The translations under genes were made by a program, and so were the position numbers. From VAZQ01 sp963758945 (GTDB taxonomy: Bacteria > Pseudomonadota > Alphaproteobacteria > Rhizobiales > Xanthobacteraceae), in NCBI GenBank assembly GCA_963758945.1, contig CAVWXY010000023.1, positions 62,001 to 126,000 of the forward strand: 64,000 bases of DNA, read 5' to 3'. A model generated the notes under the pieces. That model had not been told where the DNA came from. It made no database searches and was given only the letters and a program-made list of their open reading frames with translations. Positions 41,172 to 50,330 of the stretch are shown here, in pieces. Each line of letters starts with the position of its first letter. The stretch's first letter is position 1.

Positions 41172-42395
41172 TCACTCCAGCATGCTCGCCGCCTCGATCC
41201 ACACCGGCTGGAATCCTTCCTTGGCCAGCGCTTCGAAGATGTCCTGCCCATGCGCCCGATCCCTCGTCTCCACCGTGACGTCGAGCTTGGCGCCCTTCGC
41301 CGGCACATCGAGGAACAGCCGGCGATGCTCGACTTCGAGGATATTGGCGCCGAGGCGGCCGAGCCGGGTGGCGATCTGCCCAAGCACGCCGGGCCGGTCC
41401 GGGATGGTCAGCCGGAAGGAGACGATGCGGTGCTCGCGCTCGAGCTCGCGCACCATGACCGAGGCGAGAATGCGCGGGTCGATGTTGCCGCCGCACAGGA
41501 TCAGTCCCACCTTGCGGTCGCGGAATCGTTCCGGCTGGACCAGCATCGCCGCCAGGCCGGCGGCGCCCGCGCCCTCGGCCATGGTTTTCTGCAGGGTGAG
41601 GTAGGCATTGACCGCCCGCTCGAGCTGCGCCTCGTCGACCAGGATGATCTCGGACACGAGCTCGCGCACGATCGGCAGCGTGAGGGTGCCCACGTTCTTG
41701 ACCGCGATGCCCTCCGCCAGCGTCGGGCCCCCGAGCGGGCGGTGCTCGCCCGTAAGCGCGTTCCAGAACGAGGGATAGAGCGCCGCCTCCGCCCCGACGA
41801 TCTCGATTGCGGGGTTGCGCGCGCGCGCCGCAATGGCGCTGCCGGCGATGAGACCGCCGCCCCCGATGGGAACCACCAGCGTGTCGAGGTCGGGCGCCGC
41901 TTCCAGCATTTCGAGCGCGATGGTGCCCTGCCCCGCGATCACCAGCGGATCGTCGTAGGGGTGGACGAAGGTGAGGCCGCGCGCGCTCGCGAGGGTCTCG
42001 GCGCGCACCTGCGCCTCGGCCACGGTCTCGCCGTCGAGCACGACTTCGGCGCCGTGCGCCTGCGTCGCCTCGACCTTCACGAACGGCGTCGTCACCGGCA
42101 TGACGATGGTGGCGGGGATCTCGAGCCTTGCGGCGTGATAGGCGACCGCCTGAGCGTGGTTGCCGGCGGACATGGCGATGACACCCCGTCCGCGCGCTTC
42201 CGGGCCGAGCGAAGCGAGCTTGTTCAGCGCGCCGCGATCCTTGAACGAGTTGGTGACCTGCAGATTCTCGTACTTGACGTGGACGCGGGCGCCGGTCAGC
42301 GCCGAGAGCTTGGGCGCCGGCAGCATCGGCGTGTGCAGCACCTGGCCGGCGATCGTGCGGCGCGCCGCCTCGATGTCGGTGATGGTGACGCTCAT
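41172..42395 (-). CDS. ilvA: Threonine ammonia-lyase with ACT domain
   Basis: This 407-residue PLP enzyme deaminates threonine (or serine) to 2-oxobutyrate (or pyruvate). The cofactor Lys is in NSFKDRGALNKLASL (near residue 58), the phosphate-binding loop is GGGGLIAGSA (near residue 180), and a C-terminal ACT-like domain (RLTIPDRPGVLGQIATRLGRLGANI, from about residue 325) suggests allosteric control by amino acids. A clear AGGAGAAGAAAG site precedes the ATG at 42395. Single ACT-like tail and length fit the TdcB/IlvA type of alphaproteobacteria. It is divergent from the RDD gene with 136 bp between the starts. Confidence 0.88.
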   Translation of the reverse strand: MSVTITDIEAARRTIAGQVLHTPMLPAPKLSALTGARVHVKYENLQVTNSFKDRGALNKLASLGPEARGRGVIAMSAGNHAQAVAYHAARLEIPATIVMPVTTPFVKVEATQAHGAEVVLDGETVAEAQVRAETLASARGLTFVHPYDDPLVIAGQGTIALEMLEAAPDLDTLVVPIGGGGLIAGSAIAARARNPAIEIVGAEAALYPSFWNALTGEHRPLGGPTLAEGIAVKNVGTLTLPIVRELVSEIILVDEAQLERAVNAYLTLQKTMAEGAGAAGLAAMLVQPERFRDRKVGLILCGGNIDPRILASVMVRELEREHRIVSFRLTIPDRPGVLGQIATRLGRLGANILEVEHRRLFLDVPAKGAKLDVTVETRDRAHGQDIFEALAKEGFQPVWIEAASMLE

Positions 42396-42531
42396 CTTTC
42401 TTCTCCTGCCCGGGGTGGCGCGGCCGCGCCCGGGCGCTTGCGAGCGAATGGCCGTGCCTCCGGCGCCGATATCGTCTACGCTGCCCGGCGCGGACGCGCG
42501 AGCATCGCAAGGACAGGGAGCCAGCATACGC

Positions 42532-43080
42532 ATGACCGACGGCGGACCAAAGCGGATCGGCGTGTCGATCGAGCTCAAGCCCCACGCCTACGACCCGGCG
42601 GCCAACCCGGAGCTGTTCGAGGGGGTGTTGGCACGCCGCTGCATCGCCTTCCTGATCGACGTCGTCATCATCGCCATCCCGGTGCTGTTCGCCGCGCTGT
42701 TCATTTTCATTTTCGGCCTCGTCACGCTCGGGCTCGGCTGGGTGCTGTTCTGGCTACTGTGGCCGGCGACCGTGATCTGGGCCGTGGTGTATTACGGCCT
42801 GACCTTCGGCAGCCAGGCCTCGGCGACGATCGGGATGCGGGTGATGGAGCTCGAGATGCGCACCTGGTACGGGGCGCCGAGCTATTTCGTGCTGGGGGCG
42901 GTGCACGCCATCGTCTATTGGCTCTTAATCTCGTTCCTGACCCCGCTCGTCCTGCTGGTCGCCTTCTTCAACGAGCGTCGGCGGCTCTTGCACGACATGC
43001 TGGTCGGCACGATCGTCATCAACAGCCCGGCGCGCGCGCAGGCGCTGCGCTGGCCGCCGCCCCGAGGACAAGGGATTTGA
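42532..43080 (+). CDS. RDD family membrane protein
   Basis: This 182-residue protein has the RDD-domain pattern: RRCIAFLIDVVIIAIPVLF near residue 38 with the Arg and Asp of the motif, then two long hydrophobic spans and a closing RRLLHDMLVGTIVI. RDD proteins have four spans and uncertain roles, perhaps ion homeostasis. A GGACAGGGAG site lies upstream of the ATG. It is 66 bp ahead of the aminoacyl-transferase gene in the same direction and may share its transcript. Confidence 0.85.
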   Translation: MTDGGPKRIGVSIELKPHAYDPAANPELFEGVLARRCIAFLIDVVIIAIPVLFAALFIFIFGLVTLGLGWVLFWLLWPATVIWAVVYYGLTFGSQASATIGMRVMELEMRTWYGAPSYFVLGAVHAIVYWLLISFLTPLVLLVAFFNERRRLLHDMLVGTIVINSPARAQALRWPPPRGQGI

Positions 43081-43146
43081 CGGGGCGCGCGGCGCGGGCG
43101 ATCTTAGGAGTCGCCGGCGAGCCGGAGCTTGCCGTTCGAGACTGCC

Positions 43147-43896
43147 GTGACCCAACATTCGCGCAACACCCCGCAATTTTATCTCACCGCGCCCTCGCCG
43201 TGCCCCTATCTGCCCGGCCAGGAGGAGCGCAAGGTGTTCACGCATCTCGTCGGCGAGCGTGCCGGCGAGCTCAACGACCTGCTCACCCACGGCGGGTTTC
43301 GCCGCAGCCAGTCGATCGCCTATCGGCCGGCCTGCGAGAGCTGCCGCGCCTGCGTGTCGGTGCGGGTCGTGGCCGAGGATTTCCGTCCGACGCGAAGCAT
43401 GCGCCGCATCCTCGAGCGCAACTGCGACCTCGTCGGCGACATGCGCGTGGCGGTACCGACCTCCGAGCAGTATTCGGTGTTCCGCTCCTACCTCGACGCC
43501 CGCCACCGCGACGGCGGCATGGCCGACATGTCGGTGTTGGATTTCGCCATGATGGTGGAGGACAGCCACGTCGAAACCCGCATCGTCGAGTACCGGCAGC
43601 GCGGTCCCGACAGCGCCATCAACCGCCGCGGCAGCGGAGACCTGCTCGCCGTCGCGCTCACCGACGTGCTCAGCGACGGGCTCTCCATGGTCTACTCGTT
43701 CTTCGATTCCGACGCGGCGGCACGCTCGCTTGGCACGTTCATGATCCTCGACCACATCGCGCGGGCTCGCCAGCTGGGGCTTCCCTTCGTTTATCTGGGC
43801 TATTGGGTGCAAGGCTCGCGCAAGATGGACTACAAGGCACGCTTCCTGCCGCAGCAGCGGCTCAGCCCCGACGGCTGGAAACGGGTGGACCGCTAG
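43147..43896 (+). CDS. bpt: Aspartate/glutamate leucyltransferase
   Basis: This 249-residue protein attaches leucine from leucyl-tRNA to proteins whose N-terminus is Asp or Glu, marking them for ClpS/ClpAP degradation. Typical family segments are TPQFYLTAPSPCPYLPGQEE near the N-terminus, YRPACESCRACVSVRV near residue 60 (the Cys pair region) and YLGYWVQGSRKMDYK near residue 217. The GTG at 43147 is chosen because relatives begin MTQHSR; a TTG 18 bp earlier is an alternative. It belongs to the ATE1-like (Bpt) group of alphaproteobacteria. Confidence 0.92.
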   Translation: MTQHSRNTPQFYLTAPSPCPYLPGQEERKVFTHLVGERAGELNDLLTHGGFRRSQSIAYRPACESCRACVSVRVVAEDFRPTRSMRRILERNCDLVGDMRVAVPTSEQYSVFRSYLDARHRDGGMADMSVLDFAMMVEDSHVETRIVEYRQRGPDSAINRRGSGDLLAVALTDVLSDGLSMVYSFFDSDAAARSLGTFMILDHIARARQLGLPFVYLGYWVQGSRKMDYKARFLPQQRLSPDGWKRVDR

Positions 43897-43978
43897 CCCC
43901 GGCGCGCCGGCAATTGCGGCGCAGCCTGCGATGCGCCGGTTCGGACCACCCGATGAGGAACGAAGAAGGAGAGCGAGA

Positions 43979-44893
43979 ATGGCTCGGCCGGGATTGATCG
44001 TGGCGCCGCTCACGCCGTTCACGGCGGATCTCAAGCTCGACGTGCCGGCGCTGCGGCGCCAAATCGACTATGTGGTCGAAGACTGCGGCGCCACCATGGT
44101 GGTCGCAGCCGGCGTGGAAACCCAAGAATACACCTATCTCGGCCTCGACGAGCGCAAGGCGCTCATCCGCACCACGATCGACCTGGTCGCGGGCCGCGTA
44201 CCGGTGATGGTTGGGGTCTCCCACCCCTCGTTCAGGACCGCGGTCGAACTTGCGAACGATGCCGAACGGCTGGGCGCTGCCGCGGTCCAGCTGCTGGCGC
44301 CGCTGCGCCCGTTCGCCGGCCCGCCGACCAAGGACGACCTCATCGCCTATTTCGAGGCCGTGTCGCGCGAGACGCAACTTCCGATCACGCTTTACCTCAA
44401 TCCCGGCCCCGGTGCCGACGTCTCCATCGCCGATACCGTTGCGCTGGCGCGGCTGCCGCGTGTGCAGTTCATCAAGGAAAGCTCGCGCGATCTGGCGCGG
44501 GTCTCCCGCCTGATCGTTGAGATCGATCGCGCCGGGCATGCCCGCTATTTCACCACCATGCAGATGCTGCTGATCACGCTCATCCTGGGCGGCTCTGGCG
44601 CGACCATGCCGCCGCCCGCTGCCGAGATTGCCCGGCACGTCATCGATGCCTACGTCGCCAAGGACTACGAGCGCGCCGCCGAATTGCAGTTGCAGTTCGC
44701 GCTGTTTCCGTCGAAATGGATGCACCGCGGGCTCGCCCCGGTGATGAAGGCGGCAATGAATCTCAGTGGCGTCGCCGTCGGCGACCCCTACCCGCCCTAT
44801 GCGTCGCTCACACGCGACGAAACGAGTGCGCTCGCTGCGCTGTTGAAGACGACCGTCTTGGCCAAGCGGCTGTTCATCCAGGCGGCCGAATAG
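43979..44893 (+). CDS. Dihydrodipicolinate synthase family aldolase/lyase
   Basis: This 304-residue TIM-barrel protein has the DHDPS/NAL pattern: LIVAPLTPFTADLKLDVPAL at the start, the Schiff-base Lys in VQFIKESSRDL near residue 165 and a Tyr in TLYLNPGPGAD near residue 139. In true DapA the motif around the Tyr is YNVPGR, so this is likely another carbon-carbon lyase of the family rather than the lysine-pathway enzyme. AAGGAGAG precedes the ATG at 43979. It follows bpt after 82 bp. The substrate is unknown. Confidence 0.8.
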   Translation: MARPGLIVAPLTPFTADLKLDVPALRRQIDYVVEDCGATMVVAAGVETQEYTYLGLDERKALIRTTIDLVAGRVPVMVGVSHPSFRTAVELANDAERLGAAAVQLLAPLRPFAGPPTKDDLIAYFEAVSRETQLPITLYLNPGPGADVSIADTVALARLPRVQFIKESSRDLARVSRLIVEIDRAGHARYFTTMQMLLITLILGGSGATMPPPAAEIARHVIDAYVAKDYERAAELQLQFALFPSKWMHRGLAPVMKAAMNLSGVAVGDPYPPYASLTRDETSALAALLKTTVLAKRLFIQAAE

Positions 44894-44955
44894 ATGCGCA
44901 CGGCTGCTTTCGCCCGACCAGCAACGCGGCGCGTTGCAGAGTGTTCACCGCCGCG

Positions 44956-46323
44956 CTAGCCCCTAACAAAGTCGAACAAGAGCTTGACGTTGAGGGCGAC
45001 GATGATCACCGCGACCACCGCCGCCAGCGCCGTGACCCACCGCGGGGCGACGAGCTCCTTCATCTTGCGATGGTCGGCGGTGAACATCACCAGCGGAATC
45101 ACCGCGAAGGGCAGCTGAAAGCTGAGCACGACCTGGCTCAGGATAAGGAGCTGGGCCGTGCCCTTTTCGCCGTACCAGATGGTGACGATGGCGGCCGGCA
45201 CGATCGCGATCGCGCGCGTCACCAGCCGGCGCAGCCACGGCGGCAATCGGATGTCCAGAAAGCCCTCCATGACGATCTGGCCCGACAACGTGGCGGTCAC
45301 TGTGGAATTGAGCCCGCAGCACAAGAGCGCGATGCCGAACAGGGTCGGAGCGATGGCATAGCCCAGGAGCGGCGCAAGGAACGAATGCACCTGCTCGAGT
45401 TCCGCCACATCGGTCTTGCCGGCCTTGTTGAAGGTCGCCGCAGCGAGGATGAGGATGGACGCATTGATCAGTAGCGCGAACATCAGCGCGATCGTGGAAT
45501 CGAGCGTGGCGAGCGTAATGGCCTCGCGCTTCTCCGCAACGGTATCGCCGAAGCGGCGCGTCAGCACCACGCCCGAATGCAGGTAGAGATTGTGCGGCAT
45601 GACGGTGGCACCGAGAATGCCCAGCGACAGATAGAGCATTTCCGGATTGGACACGATCTCGGTGGTCGGCGCGAAGCCACGGATCACCGCGCCCCAATCC
45701 GGATCGGCCATCGCGATCTGGATACCGAAGCAGAGCGCAATCACGCCGAGCAGCGTCACAATGAACGCTTCGATCCAGCGGAAGCCGAGATTCTGCATCC
45801 ACAGGATCAGGAAAACGTCGAGCGCCGTGATCAACACGCCCAGTTCGAGCGGGATGCCGAACAGGAGATTGAGCCCGATCGCGGTGCCGATCACTTCTGC
45901 GAGGTCGGTCGCGCAGATCGCAATTTCCGCCAACAGCCAGAGCGGCCGCGACACCGCCCGCGGAAAAGCGTCGCGGCACGCCTGCGCCAGGTCGCGGCCG
46001 GAGCCAATTCCCAGGCGCGCGCATAACGCCTGCAGCAGGATCGCCATCACGTTGGAGAGCAGCGCAACCGTCAGCAGCGCGTAGCCGAACTTCGAGCCGC
46101 CCGCGAGTGACGTGGCCCAGTTGCCCGGATCCATATAGCCGACGGCGATGAGATAGCCCGGCCCGAGAAAGGCCGTGAGCTTCTTCCACAGCGGCCCTTG
46201 CGGCCGCGTGGCGACCGATCCGAAGACCTCGGAGAGGGAGGGCGCGCCGCGGCTGCGCCGCCAGCCCGTCCTCAGGGAGCCCGGAGAGGCTGCTCCCTCT
46301 TCCGGCAAAGACGACACGGTCAT
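44956..46323 (-). CDS. mntH: Nramp-family Mn(II)/Fe(II) transporter
   Basis: This 455-residue proton-coupled metal importer carries the metal-binding DPGN of span 1 (YMDPGNWATS) and MPHNLYLHS of span 6. Eleven or so spans are seen, ending FDFVRG. The ATG at 46323 is preferred because the protein begins just ahead of the conserved block; the frame continues upstream far beyond the gene as a chance antisense frame. It is divergent from the CPA2 antiporter, and a palindrome at 46356-46372 in between resembles a Mur/Fur-type operator. Import of Mn2+ with control by a Fur-family regulator is the expected role. Confidence 0.92.
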   Translation of the reverse strand: MTVSSLPEEGAASPGSLRTGWRRSRGAPSLSEVFGSVATRPQGPLWKKLTAFLGPGYLIAVGYMDPGNWATSLAGGSKFGYALLTVALLSNVMAILLQALCARLGIGSGRDLAQACRDAFPRAVSRPLWLLAEIAICATDLAEVIGTAIGLNLLFGIPLELGVLITALDVFLILWMQNLGFRWIEAFIVTLLGVIALCFGIQIAMADPDWGAVIRGFAPTTEIVSNPEMLYLSLGILGATVMPHNLYLHSGVVLTRRFGDTVAEKREAITLATLDSTIALMFALLINASILILAAATFNKAGKTDVAELEQVHSFLAPLLGYAIAPTLFGIALLCCGLNSTVTATLSGQIVMEGFLDIRLPPWLRRLVTRAIAIVPAAIVTIWYGEKGTAQLLILSQVVLSFQLPFAVIPLVMFTADHRKMKELVAPRWVTALAAVVAVIIVALNVKLLFDFVRG

Positions 46324-46351
46324 GTAATGGTCCTTCCCACCTCTCCATAGC

Positions 46352-46378
46352 CATGTTGCGAATAATTTGCAATTGCAT
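46352..46378. promoter_or_regulatory. Candidate Mur/Fur-type metal-responsive operator
   Basis: The near-palindrome ttgcgaataatttgcaa (46356-46372) followed by ttgca resembles Fur-family operators of alphaproteobacteria (TTGCAAAT-centre-ATTTGCAA). It lies 33 bp upstream of the mntH start and 117 bp upstream of the antiporter start. Confidence 0.5.
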
Positions 46379-46494
46379 GAGATGAGGGCAAGCTTGGTCA
46401 GGCGCTGCAATTGTCGAAATCCCAAGTAAAAGACCACTTGGCGGGGCTGGAACGATTGGCACCGGCACGGATTGCTCGACCGGACCCCACTCCC

Positions 46495-48786
46495 ATGACC
46501 TGTACCGCCGTTCTGCCCTGCCCGCCTCGATCTTTGCGTGCCGCAGGCTGGAGCGCCGTTGCCCTGGTCGTGGGGTCGGGCGGCGCCTTGGCCGCCGAAG
46601 GCGGCCAGGGCAGCGCCTCGGAGGTCATCTTCCTCGCGCAGCTCATCACGCTGATGCTGGTCGGGCGCCTCCTGGGCGAGGCCATGAACCGCATCGGCCA
46701 GCCTTCGGTAATGGGCATGCTGCTCGGGGGCCTGCTGTTGGGGCCCTCCTTGCTGGGAGTGCTGTGGCCCGACCTGCAGCAGGCACTGTTTCCGAAAATG
46801 CCCGAGCAGAAAGCGATGCTCGACGGCATTTCCCAGTTCGGAATCCTTCTTCTGCTGCTGCTGACGGGCATGGAGACCGACCTGAAGCTTGTGCGAAAGG
46901 TCGGCACGGCAGCGCTGAGCGTCTCGCTTACCGGTGTTTTGGTACCGTTCATTTGCGGCTTCGCGCTCGGCCAATTCATGCCGGCGTCGCTGCTGCCGCA
47001 TCCCGACCAACGCCTGCTCACCTCTCTGTTCCTGGGTACGGCGTTGTCGATCTCGTCGATCAAGATCGTGGCGGCGATCGTGCGCGAGATGGGCTTCAGC
47101 CGGCGCAATCTGGGCCAGATCATCGTCGCCTCGGCGATCTGCGAGGACTCGATCGGCTGGATCATCATCGCCGTCACCTTCGGTCTCGCGGAAGCGGGTA
47201 CGATCGATGTCTTCAACGTCGCCAAAAGTGTGCTTGGTACCGCGGCGTTCCTCGTCGCGAGCTTCACCGTGGGACGCAGGATCGTTTTCTTCCTGATTCG
47301 CTGGGCGAACGACAATTTCGAGAGCGACTTCCCCGTCATCACGACGATCCTGGTGATCATGGGAGCGATGGCGCTGACGACGCATTTCATCGGCGTGCAC
47401 ACCGTTCTCGGCGCCTTCGTCGCAGGCGTGTTGATCGGCGAATCGCCGATCCTCAGCAAGCACATCGACGAGCAGCTGCGCGGCCTCATCCTCGCGTTCT
47501 TCATGCCGGTATTCTTCGGCATCGCGGGTTTGTCCGCCGACCTGACAGTCCTCGCGGACCCGAAGCTGGCACTGATGGCGCTCGGCCTGATCGCCATCGC
47601 GAGTTTCGGCAAGTTCGCGGGCGCCTTCCTCGGCGGCGAGATCGGCGGCCTGACGCGGCGGCAATCGCTCGCGCTCGCCTGCGGCATGAACGCCCGGGGC
47701 TCCACCGAGGTGATTGTCGCCACGATCGGGCTGTCCATGGGCGCGCTCAGCCAAAATCTGTTCACGATGATCGTCGCCATGGCCGTGGTCACGACCATGG
47801 CGATGCCGCCGATGCTGCGCTGGGCCCTAGCGCGCGTGCCGATGGGCAAGGAGGAAAAGGAGCGGTTGGAGCGCGAGGAGTTCGAGGAGAAAGGTTTTGT
47901 CTCGAACCTGGAGCGCCTGCTGCTCGCGGTCGACGAAAGCCCCAACGGCAAGTTTGCCGCGCGGCTTGCCGGCTTGATCGCCGGCTTGCGCGGCATGCCG
48001 ACGACTGTGCTGCCGCTCTCGGCAGCTGGCAAGGGCAAGCCCAGCAAAGGCAAGAAATCGGGCAAGCCGCGGGCAGATGCGGAGGAACGCGCCGTGGAAA
48101 CGGTGAAGGCGGCGGCGGAGAGCAGCGAGCGCGAGCAGGAAGCGGAAGATGAGCCGGCGCCGGTCGACGTGACCCTTCGCAAGCTGGACGCCCCGAACGA
48201 ACAGGCCGTGGCGCAGGAAGCCAAGAAGGGCTACGACCTCTTACTGGTCGGGATCAAGACCACCCGCGCTAGGGATCGCGGATTTCATCCCGATGTCACG
48301 CGCATCGCCTCCGCCTTCGAGGGTCCGCTCGCCGTTGTCGCAGGGAAAGGCGTTCATCTGCAGCAACCCGAGCGCAGTCCGCTGCGCATCCTCGTGCCGG
48401 TAAATGGCAGCGAGGTCTCGCGGCGTGCCGCCGAGTTGGCGCTCGCGATCGGACGGGCCTCAGGCTACCCCGTCACCGCCCTCTACGTTGCGGGCAGCCC
48501 GGCGAGCGGTCCACGGCGAGGGCGCGGGTTCCGAGCCCGTCAGCAGGAGCAGGCGATCATGAAGGACTTCGTCGAAATGGCCGACCACTACGACGTGCAG
48601 GCGAAGACCGAAATGCGCGCCGACGTCGCGCCTGACAAGGCGATTCTCGATGAATTGAAAGCGGACGAACCCATCCTCATCATCATGGGCGTGGGCCGCC
48701 GCCCGGGAGACAGACTGTTCTTCGGCGACACGGCCGCGGCAGTGTTCGAAAAATCGCCGGTCTCCGTCGTCTTCCTTGCGAGCTAG
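46495..48786 (+). CDS. CPA2-type cation:proton antiporter with universal-stress-like C-terminal domains
   Basis: This 763-residue protein has an N-terminal hydrophobic leader, a CPA2 exchanger domain of about 12 spans (residues about 45-440; EDSIGWIIIAVTF and ARGSTEVIVATIGLSMG contain the ion-path residues) and a cytoplasmic tail with a Lys/Ala/Glu-rich linker and a universal-stress-like region ending GVGRRPGDRLFFGDTAAAVFEKSPVSVVFLAS. Relatives exchange Na+ or K+ for H+, and the tail may sense nucleotides. The ATG at 46495 is chosen; the frame is open further upstream. It faces mntH across a possible shared operator. Confidence 0.85.
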   Translation: MTCTAVLPCPPRSLRAAGWSAVALVVGSGGALAAEGGQGSASEVIFLAQLITLMLVGRLLGEAMNRIGQPSVMGMLLGGLLLGPSLLGVLWPDLQQALFPKMPEQKAMLDGISQFGILLLLLLTGMETDLKLVRKVGTAALSVSLTGVLVPFICGFALGQFMPASLLPHPDQRLLTSLFLGTALSISSIKIVAAIVREMGFSRRNLGQIIVASAICEDSIGWIIIAVTFGLAEAGTIDVFNVAKSVLGTAAFLVASFTVGRRIVFFLIRWANDNFESDFPVITTILVIMGAMALTTHFIGVHTVLGAFVAGVLIGESPILSKHIDEQLRGLILAFFMPVFFGIAGLSADLTVLADPKLALMALGLIAIASFGKFAGAFLGGEIGGLTRRQSLALACGMNARGSTEVIVATIGLSMGALSQNLFTMIVAMAVVTTMAMPPMLRWALARVPMGKEEKERLEREEFEEKGFVSNLERLLLAVDESPNGKFAARLAGLIAGLRGMPTTVLPLSAAGKGKPSKGKKSGKPRADAEERAVETVKAAAESSEREQEAEDEPAPVDVTLRKLDAPNEQAVAQEAKKGYDLLLVGIKTTRARDRGFHPDVTRIASAFEGPLAVVAGKGVHLQQPERSPLRILVPVNGSEVSRRAAELALAIGRASGYPVTALYVAGSPASGPRRGRGFRARQQEQAIMKDFVEMADHYDVQAKTEMRADVAPDKAILDELKADEPILIIMGVGRRPGDRLFFGDTAAAVFEKSPVSVVFLAS

Positions 48787-48896
48787 GCCGTGGACCTGCA
48801 ATCCCGATCGACGCGCAAGGGCTGCGCGACGTTCTCTTGGGCACCTCCTGGATTCGACTTCGATGTCGCGCCGAGGCTGCGAATCGCCAGAGGCGG

Positions 48897-50105
48897 TCAG
48901 TGAGGACGTGCCACGACCGGCAGCTGCTCGATCGCCCGCAGACCGGGCCGCCTCCGCCATCGGATCTGCGCCGGCTCCACAGCCAGTTCGAGGTTCGGCC
49001 AACGTCTCAACAACGCGTGTAGGGCGCACGTGCCTTCGATGCGCGCGAGCTGATGACCCAGGCAAAAATGAATCCCCGTCCCGAAGGCCAGATGCCGGTT
49101 CGGTCGCCTCTGGAGATCCAGCCGTTCCGGACGCTCGTTTGCCTCCGGGTCCATGTTGGCCGCCGCCACCATGGCCATAATTCGCTCGCCCTTCTTCAGC
49201 CGGACGCCGCCGAGCTCCACGTCTTTTCGCACGAAGCGCGGCTTCGAAAACTGCACCGGCGAGACGAAGCGCAGGAACTCCTCGACCGCCAGATTGGCCC
49301 GGCTCCAGTCCTCCTCGAGCCAATCTCGCAACGCGGGAGTCCTGGTGAGCTCGTAGACGGATCCGCTGATCAGATGGGTCGTGGTTTCCGACCCCGCCCC
49401 CAGCAGCAGAAAAACCATCGCCACCATCTCCCTGGCGCTGATCCGCCCGCCTTCCTTTTCGATGCGCACAAGCTCCGCTATGAGGCCCTCGCCGCCATGC
49501 TTGCGCGCGGCCTGCAGCCGCCCTTCCAGATATCTCCTCATTGTGGCAAGGCCTCCGATCATGCGCAGGAAATCGACGGGGCCGGCAAGGCGCGCGACTC
49601 TGTTTGCCCAGGCAATGAATTTCGGCCGGTCGGCGAGCGGAAGACCGAGCAGCTCGCAGATGACGGAAAGCGGTAGCTTTCTCGCGTATCGGTCCACGAG
49701 ATCGGCTGGGCTTCCGTCCGCGAATAGCTTGCCGGCGAGTTCATCGGCGATCGCAAAGATACGCGGCTCCAGGTCGAGGATCGCGCGCCGGCGAAACGCC
49801 TCGTCGACGATACCCCGCAACCTTGTGTGATCCGGCTCGTCCATGGTCAGCATGTTGTCGGCGAGCGAGCGCACTATGCCGGGCATCCACCACCGAACAC
49901 CGGCAACCGCACCGCCGCTGCGCAGCGTGAAGGTCTCGCTGTCTTTCAGCACGCGGGCCGCCAACTCGTAGGTCGTGGTCATCCAGACCTTGCCGACAAT
50001 CGGCAGCCTGGTCTCGACCACCGGCCCGCGTGCCCTGAGCCGTTCGATCCCGGCGGCGGGGTTGCCGAAAAAGTCCTGGCTGGAGAAATCCGTCCAGGAT
50101 GTCAT
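48897..50105 (-). CDS. Cytochrome P450
   Basis: This 402-residue P450 has the oxygen-binding helix LLLGAGSETTTHLISGS (near residue 240), the ExxR salt bridge (VEEFLRFV) and the haem-Cys loop FGTGIHFCLGHQLAR (near residue 345). It is of bacterial class I, soluble, so it needs a ferredoxin and reductase; none is adjacent. The ATG at 50105 follows AGGAG at good spacing, while the open frame upstream is not P450-like. The substrate is unknown; terpenoid, fatty-acid or aromatic hydroxylation are all common. It points away from the MarR gene at 50331, both leftward. Confidence 0.9.
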   Translation of the reverse strand: MTSWTDFSSQDFFGNPAAGIERLRARGPVVETRLPIVGKVWMTTTYELAARVLKDSETFTLRSGGAVAGVRWWMPGIVRSLADNMLTMDEPDHTRLRGIVDEAFRRRAILDLEPRIFAIADELAGKLFADGSPADLVDRYARKLPLSVICELLGLPLADRPKFIAWANRVARLAGPVDFLRMIGGLATMRRYLEGRLQAARKHGGEGLIAELVRIEKEGGRISAREMVAMVFLLLGAGSETTTHLISGSVYELTRTPALRDWLEEDWSRANLAVEEFLRFVSPVQFSKPRFVRKDVELGGVRLKKGERIMAMVAAANMDPEANERPERLDLQRRPNRHLAFGTGIHFCLGHQLARIEGTCALHALLRRWPNLELAVEPAQIRWRRRPGLRAIEQLPVVARPH

Positions 50106-50330
50106 GGTTGCTCCTAACTTTTTCATGGCGGTTTCCAGGGAGATGGGACAGAGGACCAGCGGTGCAATAGCGGGTGGCGTCATAGCGAGGGGCACGTCTG
50201 CTAGTATTGCATCGCAGTCCCCGGCTCCCCGAAGAGAAGGCACGCGATCGACGCGAGCGTGGGTAGCGTAGCTCGCTCGACAAGTCGGGCGCTACTTCTA
50301 TCGGACAACTCTGCCACTGCAAGCGGCGCT

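Noticed and set aside
39221..41278. 685-codon open frame on the plus strand
   Set aside because: It is antisense to the patatin-like gene; the translation is low-complexity Arg/Asp/His-rich with no family features. It is a high-GC shadow.
41085..43997. 970-codon open frame on the plus strand
   Set aside because: It runs across the antisense of ilvA and through bpt in another frame; no coherent domain is seen.
46324..47754. N-terminal extension of mntH by over 470 codons
   Set aside because: The same-frame extension lies antisense to the antiporter and is low in complexity; mntH starts at 46323 with family-like sequence.
46398..48224. 608-codon open frame on the minus strand
   Set aside because: Antisense to the CPA2 antiporter, Ser/Arg-rich without family features.
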